Shown here: piece after piece, positions 1-9,309 of the stretch | Layout: each line of letters begins with the position of its first letter | Position numbering within the stretch: the stretch's first letter is position 1 | Assembly: GCA_964458495.1 (NCBI GenBank) | Contig: CAYWJB010000006.1 | Coordinates: 1 to 64,000 of the forward strand | DNA: 64,000 bases | Reading direction: 5' to 3' | Source of the DNA: JANWVO01 sp964458495 | Lineage (GTDB): Bacteria > Acidobacteriota > Terriglobia > Bryobacterales > Bryobacteraceae | The notes under the pieces: model-generated | Told to the model about the DNA's origin: nothing | Database searches by the model: none | Seen by the model: the letters and a program-made list of their open reading frames with translations, nothing else | Translations under genes and position numbers: made by a program

Positions 1-154
1 CAGCCCCAAGAAGGCCCAAAATGGCCAAAAATGCACACGCCGTGACGAACTTGGGATAGCGGCCAACTCCTTTCGCGTGCGGCTCTGCGCCGCTTCGATT
101 CACCTCTTCGCAGCGTAACCCGCGAATCTGCGAATCGGCGGTTGGTCGCTCCAT
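1..154 (-). CDS. Hypothetical protein, N-terminus only (runs off window)
   Basis: An open frame starts at an ATG whose complement is 152-154 and runs without a stop to the window edge (51 codons). The translation has a polar head with several Arg and Glu, then a hydrophobic stretch (FVTACAFLAILGLLGA), which looks like a membrane anchor or late signal sequence. It diverges from the gene at 238. No family can be named from this fragment. The start is uncertain: an in-frame GTG lies 17 codons further in. Confidence 0.4.
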   Translation of the reverse strand, partial: MERPTADSQIRGLRCEEVNRSGAEPHAKGVGRYPKFVTACAFLAILGLLGA

Positions 155-237
155 AATGACTGAGCGCCGCTGCCGGCCGGAGCCCGCGCGGGGGCCTGTC
201 CTTCGAGGACCGGCCCCCGTTGCCATAATGGAGGCAG

Positions 238-1674
238 GTGATCCCCGAAGCGGCAGTGGATCAAGTCGTATCGCAGGCGCGACGGCGCGCCATGGCCTTG
301 CTCGCGTTGGAACACCTGTGCCGCGCCGCCGCTGCCGCCGCTCTCGTGCTCGCTGTAATGCTGGTGGCGGGCGCGGAGATTTTCCACCCGGGTTGGCCCG
401 CAGCCGCCCTCCTTGCCGCCGGCTCCTATGCGGCCTGGCAGGTAAGGCGGAGGGCGCCGGACTCTTACGCGGCAGCGCAGAAGGCGGATGCGGGACTCGG
501 CCTGCGGGATCTGCTTGCCACCGCCTGGCATCTGCGCAGCAGGCAGGGCGCGCCACGAAGTCCCTTGGCGCCGGTCGTGGAGCAACGCGCCGCCGAAGCG
601 TGCCTTCACGCCGACCTGCGCCAGGCCCTGCCCTTGCGGTGGACGCGTTCCGCTACCGCCGCGGCCGCCGCGGTTTCGCTTCTGCTCGGCGTGTTCGCAC
701 TTCGCGTCGGCATTCTCCGCACGTTCGATCTTCGCCCGCCGCTTGTGGCCGTGGAGTTCGACACCCTTACGGGCGCGCCCCTGCCCCGGCAGCGGCCGCC
801 GCGCCAGCCGGCAAAGAAGTTCGACCTGCCCGGGTTCTCTCTGGAGAAGGCTTCCGCGGGCGCCTCCGATGACGAGCAGTTGCCGGCGGAGGCTCTGCGC
901 ACAATGGATGCGAGCGACGCGTCCGCCCCTTCCCCCCAGGGGAGACAGCTCACCCAACGGAGTGCGCAGGCAGCCGGAGAGAACCTGCCGCCCGGAGCGC
1001 AGCAGCCGGAAGAGAGCGACTCCGGCCAGGAAGAGGGCGGCAACGGCGCTGAGGAAGAGTCTTCCGTCGCCAAGGACGCTCCGCCACCACAGGCGCCGCA
1101 GGATTCGCTGCTCGACAAAATGCGCGACGCCCTGGCCAGCCTGATGGACAAGTTCAAGATCGAGACTCCTCCCGGAGACCCATCGCGGATCTCCAAACAG
1201 ACCGCGAAACAGGAGGCGGCGCGCCGAGAAAAAGGCCGCCCGCAGCCCGGCAAGAAGGGCGAGCAAGCGGGGGAAGGCGAGATGCTCTCCCCGCAACAAC
1301 AGGCTGCGGCTGACTCGTCCGCCCAGTCGAAGTCGGAACAAGGCGGCCGCCCCGATCCCTCCTCGCAAAACGAAAAGAGCGGCATCGGCAAGGAGGAGGG
1401 CCGCAAGGAGCTTCAGGAAGCCGAAGACCTCCAGGCGATGGGCAAGCTCGATGAGCTGCTGGGCAAGCGCGCGCGCAACTTGCAGGGCGAGGTGATGGTG
1501 GAGGTCACCAACTCGAAGAACCAGCAGCTGAAGACGCCGTGGTCGGACAGCACGGGTCCTCGCAGCGACCCGGGCGGCGAACTGGGGCGCGACGAAGTGC
1601 CCTTGCACCTGCAGGATTACGTGCAGCGCTATTACGAGCAGGTGCGCCGGGCGCCCCCGCCCCGCAAGCCTTGA
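238..1674 (+). CDS. Membrane protein with long charged low-complexity tail
   Basis: 478 residues, GTG start. GGAGG lies only 3 nt before it (230-234) and a -10-like CATAAT is at 224-229. Two hydrophobic segments near residues 20-65 form a hairpin, and a third lies near 138-158. The rest is Gln/Glu/Lys/Pro-rich and probably disordered, ending with a short basic segment. The arrangement resembles the DUF4175-like or Bat-operon membrane proteins common in Acidobacteriota, but I see no diagnostic motif and leave the function open. The next gene is convergent, 9 nt after the stop. Confidence 0.75.
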   Translation: MIPEAAVDQVVSQARRRAMALLALEHLCRAAAAAALVLAVMLVAGAEIFHPGWPAAALLAAGSYAAWQVRRRAPDSYAAAQKADAGLGLRDLLATAWHLRSRQGAPRSPLAPVVEQRAAEACLHADLRQALPLRWTRSATAAAAAVSLLLGVFALRVGILRTFDLRPPLVAVEFDTLTGAPLPRQRPPRQPAKKFDLPGFSLEKASAGASDDEQLPAEALRTMDASDASAPSPQGRQLTQRSAQAAGENLPPGAQQPEESDSGQEEGGNGAEEESSVAKDAPPPQAPQDSLLDKMRDALASLMDKFKIETPPGDPSRISKQTAKQEAARREKGRPQPGKKGEQAGEGEMLSPQQQAAADSSAQSKSEQGGRPDPSSQNEKSGIGKEEGRKELQEAEDLQAMGKLDELLGKRARNLQGEVMVEVTNSKNQQLKTPWSDSTGPRSDPGGELGRDEVPLHLQDYVQRYYEQVRRAPPPRKP

Positions 1675-1683
1675 CCGCCCGGG

Positions 1684-3396
1684 TCAGTTCTGCGGCCGGA
1701 AATACTTCACCCTGCCCTGCGTGCCGCTCGCCTCGTCCACTTCCTGTTGATAACCGATCACGGCCCGCCGCTCCTGCGGACCGCAATGCAGGTCAATCGG
1801 CTCGCCCTCGCCGTCTCCCGTCACCACCTCCTGCGGATCGGCGATCCGCAGCCGCAGTTGCCGGCCATCGGCTGACCGCACCCAGAGTCTCACCCAGGAA
1901 CCCATGCAGTCCACGCGAGTGACTATGCCGTCGGCGCGCTGCAGTTGCTTCAGGTAGATTTCGTGCATCGGTGCCTTCGCAACCGCCGCCGCACGCCCCT
2001 GCTGCGCGATGTCGTCCAGAAGCAGCCGCGCCGACTGGCGCTCGAACTCGTCGGCAGCCATCTGTCCCAGCCGCCGCGCCAGCTCCTCTGCCTCTCCCAG
2101 CCGGCCCAGCTTCAGGAGAGCCAGGGCGCGGACGCGCGAGGCCCGGAACAGCGCGTCGCTGCGCATCCCGCCCAGGTCCTGCGTCGTCCTCAGCACGCCC
2201 TCGAAATCCTCCTGGTGGTAGAGCGAAACCGCCACGCTTGCCCGCAGCGAACGGTCATTCGTAACCGCTTCAATCTCCTCCAGTTGCCTCTCTGTGAGTG
2301 TGCGCGAACCCGCCGCCGCCAGCTCGATGCCCCGGCCGATCTCGGCTGCCGGCACACCGCAGGCGATCGCCGCCTGATAGTGCTTCGCCGCCCGGTCCAA
2401 CAGGCCCAGATTGTACGCAAGATCGCCCAGCGCCAGGTTCGCTTCGCAGGCGCCGCCGAGCTTGCCCGCCATCTCCCGGTAGGCTGCTCCGCGCGCCGCA
2501 TCCGTCCGCCGGGCCGCCGCCAGAGTGGCTTCCACAAGGTCCACCACGGCGTCCTCTGCGGGCGATACTTCCATTCTCAATTCCGTGTTCTCGGGCGCCT
2601 CGAGCATTTCCACCGGCCAATTGCCCATTTCGATCCACTGTTTCGACCGGAGCCAGAGCTGCGGCGGCGAAATGCCGTACGTTTTCACCAGAGCGTCGGC
2701 AGCGTCCGCGCCGGCTGCCACCAGGCTCAGAAAATCCTTGAAACGTGGCGCGAACTCGGGCGAAAGGCGCATCATGTGGATGATCGCCCAGGATTGGGAA
2801 TAAAACAGCGCAATCTCTGCTTCCCGGGGGAAAGAGCCGGAATGCCCGGCGCCGAAAATTCTCTCGAAGGGGAGCCATCTCTCGCGCCGGAGGATCATCA
2901 GGCGTTCCCGTACGGGCAATCCCGCCAGCACGCGCTGCTTCTCCGCCCGCAGCCCCTCGAAATAGCAGGCGATTCCTTCGTCGATCCAGGCAATGGGGCG
3001 GGCCATTTTCTGCCTCATCCACAGATGTGCGAACTCGTGCAGCCCGGTGGTCTGCCAGCGCTCCAGGCTTCGCAATACGATGTGGCCGCGGGAGGGCATG
3101 TCCGCGTAGAAACCCTCCGCGCGGCCGGCAGGCCCCAGTTCCTGCCAAAACCTGTAGGAGCGGGATACGTAGATGAGCGTCTTCCGGGGCGTCGGCTGGA
3201 ACTGGAAATTCCGCTCGAACAGCAGCCGCGTCCATTCGAACAGCTTCAGGATCTCGAGGCATTGCTCCTTCCGGCATGGCGCGATGAGCTCGAAATGAGG
3301 GCTCGCCGCACGCATCATCGGGGTTTGAACCGGGTGTTTGGCCGTCCCTGCCGGAGGAGGGAGCAGAACTGCGGCTGCCAGAAAACCGTACAACAT
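1684..3396 (-). CDS. Secreted gluzincin-type (peptidase MA-like) protein with TPR-like repeats
   Basis: 570 residues with an N-terminal signal sequence (residues 1-18). The first half carries a zinc-peptidase signature, HEFAH at about 120-124, followed by a glutamate in WIDEGIACYFE near 140. This is the spacing of the gluzincin/peptidase MA-like superfamily (HExxH plus downstream Glu). The second half (about 270-480) is helical and Ala/Leu-rich with repeated A-x-x-Y/L-G-L/A patterns, consistent with TPR repeats. The C-terminal 80 residues look beta-rich. Zinc binding and an envelope location are inferred and the substrate is unknown. A good promoter (TTGACA-17-AATAAT) lies upstream at 3424-3452. 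Confidence 0.8.
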   Translation of the reverse strand: MLYGFLAAAVLLPPPAGTAKHPVQTPMMRAASPHFELIAPCRKEQCLEILKLFEWTRLLFERNFQFQPTPRKTLIYVSRSYRFWQELGPAGRAEGFYADMPSRGHIVLRSLERWQTTGLHEFAHLWMRQKMARPIAWIDEGIACYFEGLRAEKQRVLAGLPVRERLMILRRERWLPFERIFGAGHSGSFPREAEIALFYSQSWAIIHMMRLSPEFAPRFKDFLSLVAAGADAADALVKTYGISPPQLWLRSKQWIEMGNWPVEMLEAPENTELRMEVSPAEDAVVDLVEATLAAARRTDAARGAAYREMAGKLGGACEANLALGDLAYNLGLLDRAAKHYQAAIACGVPAAEIGRGIELAAAGSRTLTERQLEEIEAVTNDRSLRASVAVSLYHQEDFEGVLRTTQDLGGMRSDALFRASRVRALALLKLGRLGEAEELARRLGQMAADEFERQSARLLLDDIAQQGRAAAVAKAPMHEIYLKQLQRADGIVTRVDCMGSWVRLWVRSADGRQLRLRIADPQEVVTGDGEGEPIDLHCGPQERRAVIGYQQEVDEASGTQGRVKYFRPQN

Positions 3397-3423
3397 GGCG
3401 GGAATTGTCTTGCTTTAGAGTGG

Positions 3424-3452
3424 ATTATTCCCGCAATGCGGAAGAATGTCAA
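3424..3452 (-). promoter_or_regulatory. Sigma-70-type promoter of the peptidase-like gene
   Basis: On the minus strand a perfect -35 TTGACA (complement 3447-3452) is followed by a 17-nt spacer and -10 AATAAT (complement 3424-3429). Transcription would start near 3417, about 20 nt before the ATG at 3396. The spacer holds a dyad, CCGC-AAT-GCGG (about 3430-3441), that could be an operator. Confidence 0.6.
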
Positions 3453-3529
3453 GGGGAATAAAAGGCAATCACGCAGGAATTATAGTGCTCCTGTCGCGCC
3501 TGCCCTGCCCGGCCAACCGCTGCCCAACC

Positions 3530-3955
3530 TCAGGCGCGGCGCAGGCAGCGCTCGACGCATTCGATCAGTTTGTGCGAATCGACAGGCTTTGGCAAATACC
3601 CGTTCATTCCGGCTTCCAGGCACTGTTGCTTTTCGCTGTTCAGCGTGTGGGCGGTGACCGCGATAATCGGGGGACAGGCCGATACTGTAAAGCTGCGGAT
3701 GAGCTTCGCGGCCTCGTAGCCGTCCAGCACGGGCATTTGCAGGTCCATGAGGATCAAGCCGTATTCTTTCTCCGCGGCCTTCTGGACCGCCTGCGCGCCG
3801 TCGTTGGCCACGTCCACTTCGTAGCCGCGCTTTCTGAGCAGCGTGGCCAGCACTTTCTGGTTGATGGGATTGTCTTCCACCACGAGGATGGGTGCCGGAC
3901 GCTCTGTGCCGGCTCCTTCCGGCGAACCTGAGAACACTCCTGGATGCTCCTTCAT
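3530..3955 (-). CDS. Single-domain response regulator (CheY-like receiver)
   Basis: 141 residues from the ATG at 3955, chosen because AAAGGAG stands 4 nt upstream; the frame extends further but without such a site. All receiver residues are present: acidic pair E27/D28 in VVEDN, phosphoacceptor D71 in LMDLQMPVLDG, T101 in AVTAH and K123 in LPKPV. The N-x-I/V-N-Q motif after the acidic pair and the LMD-QMP-DG wording resemble receivers attached to hybrid histidine kinases (BarA/TorS-like), so it may be a stand-alone phosphorelay receiver. There is no output domain and no kinase nearby. Confidence 0.9.
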   Translation of the reverse strand: MKEHPGVFSGSPEGAGTERPAPILVVEDNPINQKVLATLLRKRGYEVDVANDGAQAVQKAAEKEYGLILMDLQMPVLDGYEAAKLIRSFTVSACPPIIAVTAHTLNSEKQQCLEAGMNGYLPKPVDSHKLIECVERCLRRA

Positions 3956-3972
3956 GGTGCTCCTTTCTGTCC

Positions 3973-4010
3973 GCCCGCACGGGCCGCGCGTGGCTCGCGG
4001 CCGTACGGGC
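3973..4010. repeat. Imperfect inverted repeat in divergent intergenic region
   Basis: GCCCGCACGGGCCGCG (3973-3988) pairs with CGCGGCCGTACGGGC (3996-4010) with one bulge and one mismatch, leaving a 7-nt loop. It lies between the divergent response regulator and O-methyltransferase genes, inside the regulator's probable 5' leader. It may be a leader hairpin or an operator. Confidence 0.45.
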
Positions 4011-4114
4011 GTCCTGAGGACCGCCAATGGCCGTATGCCGCCTTATCGGCTCCGCTCACCCAATTTTGAAAGGAATTTCCTCCCTCCCTCATCCTCAGGT
4101 CTCCCTGACGGACA

Positions 4115-5143
4115 ATGAAGGCGATGACCGCGCCTGATCCCGCCCCGGTGCTCGACCTGATCGAAGCCTTCCGCCGCTCCAAAACGATGTTCACCGCCGT
4201 CCGGCTCGGCGTCTTCGACGCGCTGGCGGAATCTCCGGCGACGGCCGGGGAGCTGGCGCGCCGCACCGGTGCCGATCCGGGCGCGCTCGAGCGGCTGCTG
4301 GAAGGCTGCGCCTCCCTCGGCCTGCTCTTCCGGAGTCCCGACGGCGTCTTCTCAAACGCAGCCACGGCCAGCGCCTACCTGGTCCGTTCCAGCCCGTCTT
4401 CTCTTGCCGGCTACATCCGTTACTCCGACGAAGCCCTCTACAAGCTCTGGGGCGAGCTGGAAACAGCGGTGCGCGAAGCGACGCCCCGCTGGCAGAAGGT
4501 ATTCGGCGCCCGCGGCGCCCTCTTCGACCACTTCTACCGTTCCCCGGAGGCGCGCGCCGACTTCCTTGCCGGCATGCACGGCCTTGGACGGCTCAGCTCG
4601 CCCGCCGTCGTCCGCGCCTTCAACCTGAGCGCCTTCGATTCACTCGTCGATCTGGGCGGCGCCACAGGCCACCTGGCCATTGCCGCCTGCGAGCGATACG
4701 GCCGCATGCGCGCCACCGTGTTCGACCTGCCCGGGGTGGTCGAATTCGCGCGCCCGCACATCGAAACCTCGCGCGCCCGCGAGCGGATCACGACCGCCGC
4801 AGGGGACTTCTTCCGCGACCCGCTGCCTGCCTCGTCTCTCTACGCGCTGGGACGCATTCTTCACGACTGGAGCGACGAGCGCTGCCTCGAACTGCTGCGC
4901 CGGGTCCGAGCCGCTCTCGCGCGCGGCGGTGCGGTGCTGATCGCAGAAAAGCTGCTCGACGAGGACCGCTGCGGGCCGGTGAGCGCCGCCATGCAGTCGC
5001 TCAACATGCTGGTCTGCACCGAGGGCCGCGAGAGAACCGAAAGCGAATTCCGCGCCTTGCTGGAAGCCGCCGGTTTCACTGCGGTCGAAGCCCGGCGCAC
5101 CGGCGCCCCGCTTGACGCCCTTCTGGCCCGCACGAAACAATAG
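4115..5143 (+). CDS. SAM-dependent O-methyltransferase (acetylserotonin/hydroxyneurosporene type)
   Basis: 342 residues. An N-terminal winged-helix dimerisation domain (about 10-95, with the E-L-A-R-R-T-G segment typical of these enzymes) is followed by a Rossmann methyltransferase domain. The SAM loop is DLGGATG (179-185), and the catalytic-base region LGRILHDWSDE places the His at about 250, as in plant-type O-methyltransferases. Length fits the family. It is first in a tight plus-strand run with the genes at 5149, 6117, 6747 and 7758, but those do not reveal the acceptor substrate. ATG 4124 is an alternative start. Confidence 0.88.
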   Translation: MKAMTAPDPAPVLDLIEAFRRSKTMFTAVRLGVFDALAESPATAGELARRTGADPGALERLLEGCASLGLLFRSPDGVFSNAATASAYLVRSSPSSLAGYIRYSDEALYKLWGELETAVREATPRWQKVFGARGALFDHFYRSPEARADFLAGMHGLGRLSSPAVVRAFNLSAFDSLVDLGGATGHLAIAACERYGRMRATVFDLPGVVEFARPHIETSRARERITTAAGDFFRDPLPASSLYALGRILHDWSDERCLELLRRVRAALARGGAVLIAEKLLDEDRCGPVSAAMQSLNMLVCTEGRERTESEFRALLEAAGFTAVEARRTGAPLDALLARTKQ

Positions 5144-5148
5144 CGGCG

Positions 5149-6114
5149 ATGAGAGCTTTCCTGGCTTTCGCTCTGATCACGGGGTGCTTCATGCAGGCGC
5201 AGGTGCGGATCGAGAAGGCGGCCTTCAGCGGCTGGCCCAATTGCTACCGGATGACGAACGGGGAGGCAGAGCTGATCGTGACCTCCGACATCGGCCCGCG
5301 CGTGATGTTCTTCGGCTTCCGCGGCGGGCAGAACTTCTTCTGGGTCCAGAAGGAGACCGCCGGGCGTTCCGGCGAGCCGCAGTGGTTGGCCCGCGGCGGG
5401 CACCGCATCTGGATCGCTCCGGAAGACGTGCGCTACACCTATCCGCCGGACAACAGCCCCGTGGAGATCCAGCTCCGCGGCGATACGATCGTGGCCACAC
5501 AGCCGGTCGAGAAGGAGACCGGCATCCAGAAGCAGCTCGAAATCCGGATGGATTCCGCGGGCACGGGCGTCACCATCGTTCACCGGCTTTTCAACCGCGG
5601 CATCATGCCGCTCGAATTCGCCCCGTGGGCGCTGACCATGATGGCGCCGGGCGGCCATGGCGTCAGCGGCTTTCCGCCGCGCGGCACGCACCCTGAGGTT
5701 CTCGCGCCCACCAACCCGCTGGTCATGTGGGCATTCACCGATCTCAGCGATCCCCGCTGGACGTGGCTCAAGAAGTACTTCGTCCTCCGCCAGGATCCCC
5801 GCAACCCCGTGCCCATGAAGATCGGCCACTTCAACCCCAGGACCTTCGGCGCCTACTTCCTGAACGGAGAGCTGTTTCTCAAGCGCTACGAGGCCGACCC
5901 GTCGAAGACGTACCCCGACTTCGGCTGCTCCTACGAGACGTTCACCAACGCCGATTTCCTCGAGCTGGAGACCCTGGGACCCATGACCAGGGTGGCGCCC
6001 GGCGGCGTAGTGGAACATATCGAGCGATGGAGCCTGCACCGCGACGCGCGGCCCTCGGCCTGGACCGATGCGGAGCTGGACCGCATCCTGCTGCCGTTGC
6101 TCGCATCCAAGTAA
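5149..6114 (+). CDS. Secreted DUF4380 / aldose-epimerase-like beta-sandwich protein
   Basis: 321 residues with a signal peptide (residues 1-17, ending ...FMQAQ). The body is one beta-rich domain beginning with a segment that reads NGEAELIVTSDIGPRV, with a later HRIWIAPED and KIGHFNPRTFGAY. These are characteristic of DUF4380 proteins related to the galactose mutarotase fold. No catalytic assignment is possible. It starts 5 nt after the methyltransferase stop, so it is cotranscribed with it. Confidence 0.75.
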   Translation: MRAFLAFALITGCFMQAQVRIEKAAFSGWPNCYRMTNGEAELIVTSDIGPRVMFFGFRGGQNFFWVQKETAGRSGEPQWLARGGHRIWIAPEDVRYTYPPDNSPVEIQLRGDTIVATQPVEKETGIQKQLEIRMDSAGTGVTIVHRLFNRGIMPLEFAPWALTMMAPGGHGVSGFPPRGTHPEVLAPTNPLVMWAFTDLSDPRWTWLKKYFVLRQDPRNPVPMKIGHFNPRTFGAYFLNGELFLKRYEADPSKTYPDFGCSYETFTNADFLELETLGPMTRVAPGGVVEHIERWSLHRDARPSAWTDAELDRILLPLLASK

Positions 6115-6116
6115 GT

Positions 6117-6743
6117 ATGAGTCTTTCGCGTCTGTTTGCTGCCGCCATTCTGATTGCTTCCTGCGCCCTGGCTGACGGTTACAGCACTGCGCCGGCGGGG
6201 CCGCCCCCTCCGGAAGCCGCTGCGCTGGCCTCCGCGCTCCAGCCCGAAGGAATCCGCGTGGTGAAGCCGGACGGCGGCGCCCTGTGCGAATTCTGGTTCG
6301 CCCGCGAAACCGGTCCCGAGGGCGCGCCCGAGCAGAACGCCACCTGGGGCATCGCGCACGGGACGCTGCTGGGCATCGTCCGGGTGCAGAGCCGCTGGAG
6401 CGACCGCCGCGGGCAGCCTGTCCGTCCGGGCGTCTACACGCTTCGGATCAGTTTCTTCCCGATGAACGGCGATCACCAGGGCGTGGCGCCGCAGCGCGAT
6501 TTCGCCATCCTCTCTCCGGCGGAGATCGACAAGGACCCCGCCGCGCACCCCTCGTTTGACGCATTGATGGAGATGAGCCGAAAAGCGTCGCGCACGCCTC
6601 ATCCCCTGGTTCTCAGTTTGTGGAAGGAATCCGGCCCCGTGGAGACCGGCATCACGGCCGAGGGTGAGTCGGATCAGGTATTGCGCGCCACCATCGGCGG
6701 CGCGCCGGTGGCCATCATCGTTTACGGCCGCTCGGATCACTGA
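6117..6743 (+). CDS. Putative lipoprotein, conserved hypothetical
   Basis: 208 residues. The ATG at 6117 follows the previous stop by 2 nt. The N-terminus is a signal sequence with a possible lipobox (IASC, Cys about residue 16), so anchoring in the outer or inner membrane is likely. The mature part is beta-rich with WGIAHGTLLGIVRV and PVRPGVYTLRISFFPMNGDHQG, the pattern of small uncharacterised acidobacterial proteins whose segments resemble copper-cupredoxin or Ig-like folds. I do not recognise a defined family. It sits in the operon 4115-9299. Confidence 0.7.
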   Translation: MSLSRLFAAAILIASCALADGYSTAPAGPPPPEAAALASALQPEGIRVVKPDGGALCEFWFARETGPEGAPEQNATWGIAHGTLLGIVRVQSRWSDRRGQPVRPGVYTLRISFFPMNGDHQGVAPQRDFAILSPAEIDKDPAAHPSFDALMEMSRKASRTPHPLVLSLWKESGPVETGITAEGESDQVLRATIGGAPVAIIVYGRSDH

Positions 6744-6746
6744 TCC

Positions 6747-7730
6747 ATGTGGCCCTGGCTGATTGCGCTGGCTGCGCTCCCTGCCGCCGGACGGATGTAT
6801 CAGGCATGGGGCGAGCGGCGCGATGCCAAACGATGGCCCGCCCCGGGCCGCATCGTCTCCGGGTTCCACTTGCTGGATTGCGGTGATGGGCCGCCCGTGT
6901 GGCTGGAGGCCGGCATCGCCGCCTCGAGCGCCAGCTGGAAACTGGTGCAGGAAGCGCTGGCGCCGCAGTTCCGCACGGTCAGTTACGACCGCCGCGGGCT
7001 CGGCTACAGCCCGCCGGCCTCTTCGCCGCGCACGCTGGAGCAGTTGCTCGCCGAACTCGACATGGCCGTGCAAGCGGCGCGCCTGCCGGCGCCGTTCGTC
7101 TTCGCCGGCCACTCATTCGGCGGCTTGCTGGCGCGCCACTATGCCGCGCGCTTTCCGGAGAAGATCCGTGCGCTGGTGCTTCTCGATCCGCTCGAGCCCT
7201 TCGAATGGTGGCCTCTGGCCGACACGCGCCGGCGCATGCTCGGCCGCGGCGTGGCGCTCTCGCGGCGCGGGGCGTCGCTGGCCCGGTGGGGTGTGGTGAG
7301 GCTGGGCCTCGATCTGCTCCTGCTCGGCTCGCGGCGCCTGCCGACAATGCTCGCCGTCGCCGCCAGCGGGAAGGGCAGCGAGGTGACGAAACGCCTGGCC
7401 GGCGAGATCCAGAAGCTGCCGCCCGAGGTCTGGCCGCGCGTCAAGAGCCACTGGTGCCTGCCGCGCAGCTTCTCTACGATGGCCGAGTATCTCGAGCGGC
7501 TCCCGGAGTACTGTGCCGCGCCGCTGGACGAAGAGCCGTTGCGGCGCATTCCTGTGCACGTGCTTTCGGCGGAAACCACCCCGCCGGCCGTCGCCGAAGC
7601 GCACCGCCGGTGGGCATCGCTGTCGGAGGGCGGAACGCACCAGGTGGTTGCGGGCAGCGGGCACTGGCTGCAGCTCGACGCTCCGGAGGCGGTTGTGGAA
7701 ACGATTCACCGGGCGTGGATGCAGATGTAA
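6747..7730 (+). CDS. Alpha/beta-hydrolase fold protein
   Basis: 327 residues with an N-terminal membrane anchor or uncleaved signal (residues 1-16). The nucleophile elbow is GHSFGG (Ser about 123) and the catalytic His is in GSGHWLQLDAP near 307. An oxyanion segment precedes it (WLEAGIAASSASW), and SYDRRGLGYS matches the usual D-R-x-G-x-G-x-S motif. The lid region (about 160-235) is Arg/Leu-rich. It is probably an esterase or lipase-like hydrolase facing the periplasm; the substrate is unknown. It starts 3 nt after the preceding gene. Confidence 0.85.
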   Translation: MWPWLIALAALPAAGRMYQAWGERRDAKRWPAPGRIVSGFHLLDCGDGPPVWLEAGIAASSASWKLVQEALAPQFRTVSYDRRGLGYSPPASSPRTLEQLLAELDMAVQAARLPAPFVFAGHSFGGLLARHYAARFPEKIRALVLLDPLEPFEWWPLADTRRRMLGRGVALSRRGASLARWGVVRLGLDLLLLGSRRLPTMLAVAASGKGSEVTKRLAGEIQKLPPEVWPRVKSHWCLPRSFSTMAEYLERLPEYCAAPLDEEPLRRIPVHVLSAETTPPAVAEAHRRWASLSEGGTHQVVAGSGHWLQLDAPEAVVETIHRAWMQM

Positions 7731-7757
7731 CATTCAGTCTGGAAGAATGGGAAAAGC

Positions 7758-9299
7758 ATGGTGATGACGATCCAGAGGCGTTCCTTCCTCAAACACGCGG
7801 GAGTTTTGGCTGGCGTCGCCGGCGGGCTGGAGGCGCTGGAAGCAGCGCCGCAAAAGCCTGGCGCCCGCCCCCGCCGCATCATCTTCATGGTGGCCGATGG
7901 CATGAGCCCCTCGGTGTTGCCGCTTGCCGAGCAGTTCTCCCTGCGCGTGCGCGGCAAGGGGCTGCTCTGGCAGGCGTTGCTGAACCGTCCTGAAGCGCGC
8001 CGCGGCTGGATGGACATGGCTTCGCTGGACTCCCTCGTGACGGACTCCTCCTCGGCGTCCTCGTCCTGGGGCTCCGGCTCGCGCATCTTCAACGGCTGGG
8101 TGAACGTGCTGCCCGACGGCACGCTCCTGACGCCGATCTGCGACCTCGTCCGCGACCGCGGCTATCTCACCGCGCTGGTCACCACCGCCACGGTGACCCA
8201 CGCCACGCCGGCCGGCTTCGCCGCCAGCGTCCGCCGCCGCGACGACGAACATCTGATCGCCGAGCAATACCTCGGCAAGGTGGACGTCATTCTCGGCGGG
8301 GGGCGCCGGTTCTTTTCGCCCGACTCGCGCAAGGACGGCAAGGACCTCGCAGCCGCCTTCCGCGCCGCCGGCTACGCGCATGTCGAAAACCGCGCGCAGA
8401 TGCGGCAGCAGGCCGCCGCGGCCTCACGCATGCTCGGCCTGTTCAGCGGCTCCCACATGCCCTACACCGTCGATCACCGCCACAGCGAGACGGCGCGCGA
8501 ACTGGTGCCCGCGCTGGCCGAGATGGCGGAGACAGCGCTCGGCATGCTGGAAAAACAGAACAAGCCGTTTTTGATCCAGATCGAGGGCGCCCGCGTGGAC
8601 CACGCCGCCCACGCCAACGACGCGGCCGGCCTGCTCTGGGACCAGATTGCTTTCGACGAGGCCATCGAGACCGTCCTGCGCTTCGTCGAAAGCCGTCCCG
8701 ACACGCTGGTTGTCATCACCAGCGATCACGGCAACTCCAACCCCGGCCTGGTCGGCATGGGCGCCGAGTACCGCCAGAGCAACGCCTGCTTCGAACGTCT
8801 GGCCGGCATCAAGGCGAGCTTCAACGCCATCAGCCCGCGCCTGGCGGGCACCGCCGAGTATTCGATGAGCCCGCAGCAGCCTGCGGGCGTCGCCGGCGGA
8901 GCGCCCACCACGGGCCGCATCCAGGAACTGGCCGAGCAATACTTCGGTTTCCGTTTCACGCAGGAGGAAGCCGAAATGCTGCGCCGTTGCGCCGCCGGGG
9001 AACGCAAGCTTTGCGTCAACCGCCAGCTGGATTCCGCCGTGGGCATCCTCGGGCAGGCGGTCGGCAACCACACTGGCATCCACTGGACCGGAACCACCCA
9101 CACTTCCGACTACACGCTGGTGACGGCGCTCGGCCCGGGTGCGGACCGCTTCTCCGGGTTTGTCCGGAATACGTCCGTGTTTACGGCGCTGACGGAACTG
9201 GCCGGGGTCCGCTTCCGCAACCCGTCCATGGATCCGGAGCAGGCGCAGAAATTCCGCAAAGTGGCCTTCTCGCCGCGGCTGCGGCCGGACTGGGCCTGA
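7758..9299 (+). CDS. Tat-exported alkaline phosphatase (PhoA superfamily)
   Basis: 513 residues. A twin-arginine leader (RRSFLKHAG) precedes a hydrophobic stretch, so export is folded through Tat. Metal and active-site motifs are in order: VADGMSPS with the metal Asp near 47, TDSSSASSSWGSG with the nucleophilic Ser near 97 (compare TDSAASATA in E. coli PhoA), GARVDHAAHAND, SDHGN, and a late HTSDYT corresponding to the third metal region. It hydrolyses phosphomonoesters in the periplasm. It lies 27 nt after the hydrolase and is probably last in that operon. ATG 7764 is an alternative start. Confidence 0.9.
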   Translation: MVMTIQRRSFLKHAGVLAGVAGGLEALEAAPQKPGARPRRIIFMVADGMSPSVLPLAEQFSLRVRGKGLLWQALLNRPEARRGWMDMASLDSLVTDSSSASSSWGSGSRIFNGWVNVLPDGTLLTPICDLVRDRGYLTALVTTATVTHATPAGFAASVRRRDDEHLIAEQYLGKVDVILGGGRRFFSPDSRKDGKDLAAAFRAAGYAHVENRAQMRQQAAAASRMLGLFSGSHMPYTVDHRHSETARELVPALAEMAETALGMLEKQNKPFLIQIEGARVDHAAHANDAAGLLWDQIAFDEAIETVLRFVESRPDTLVVITSDHGNSNPGLVGMGAEYRQSNACFERLAGIKASFNAISPRLAGTAEYSMSPQQPAGVAGGAPTTGRIQELAEQYFGFRFTQEEAEMLRRCAAGERKLCVNRQLDSAVGILGQAVGNHTGIHWTGTTHTSDYTLVTALGPGADRFSGFVRNTSVFTALTELAGVRFRNPSMDPEQAQKFRKVAFSPRLRPDWA

Positions 9300-9309
9300 T
9301 GCGCCTGCC

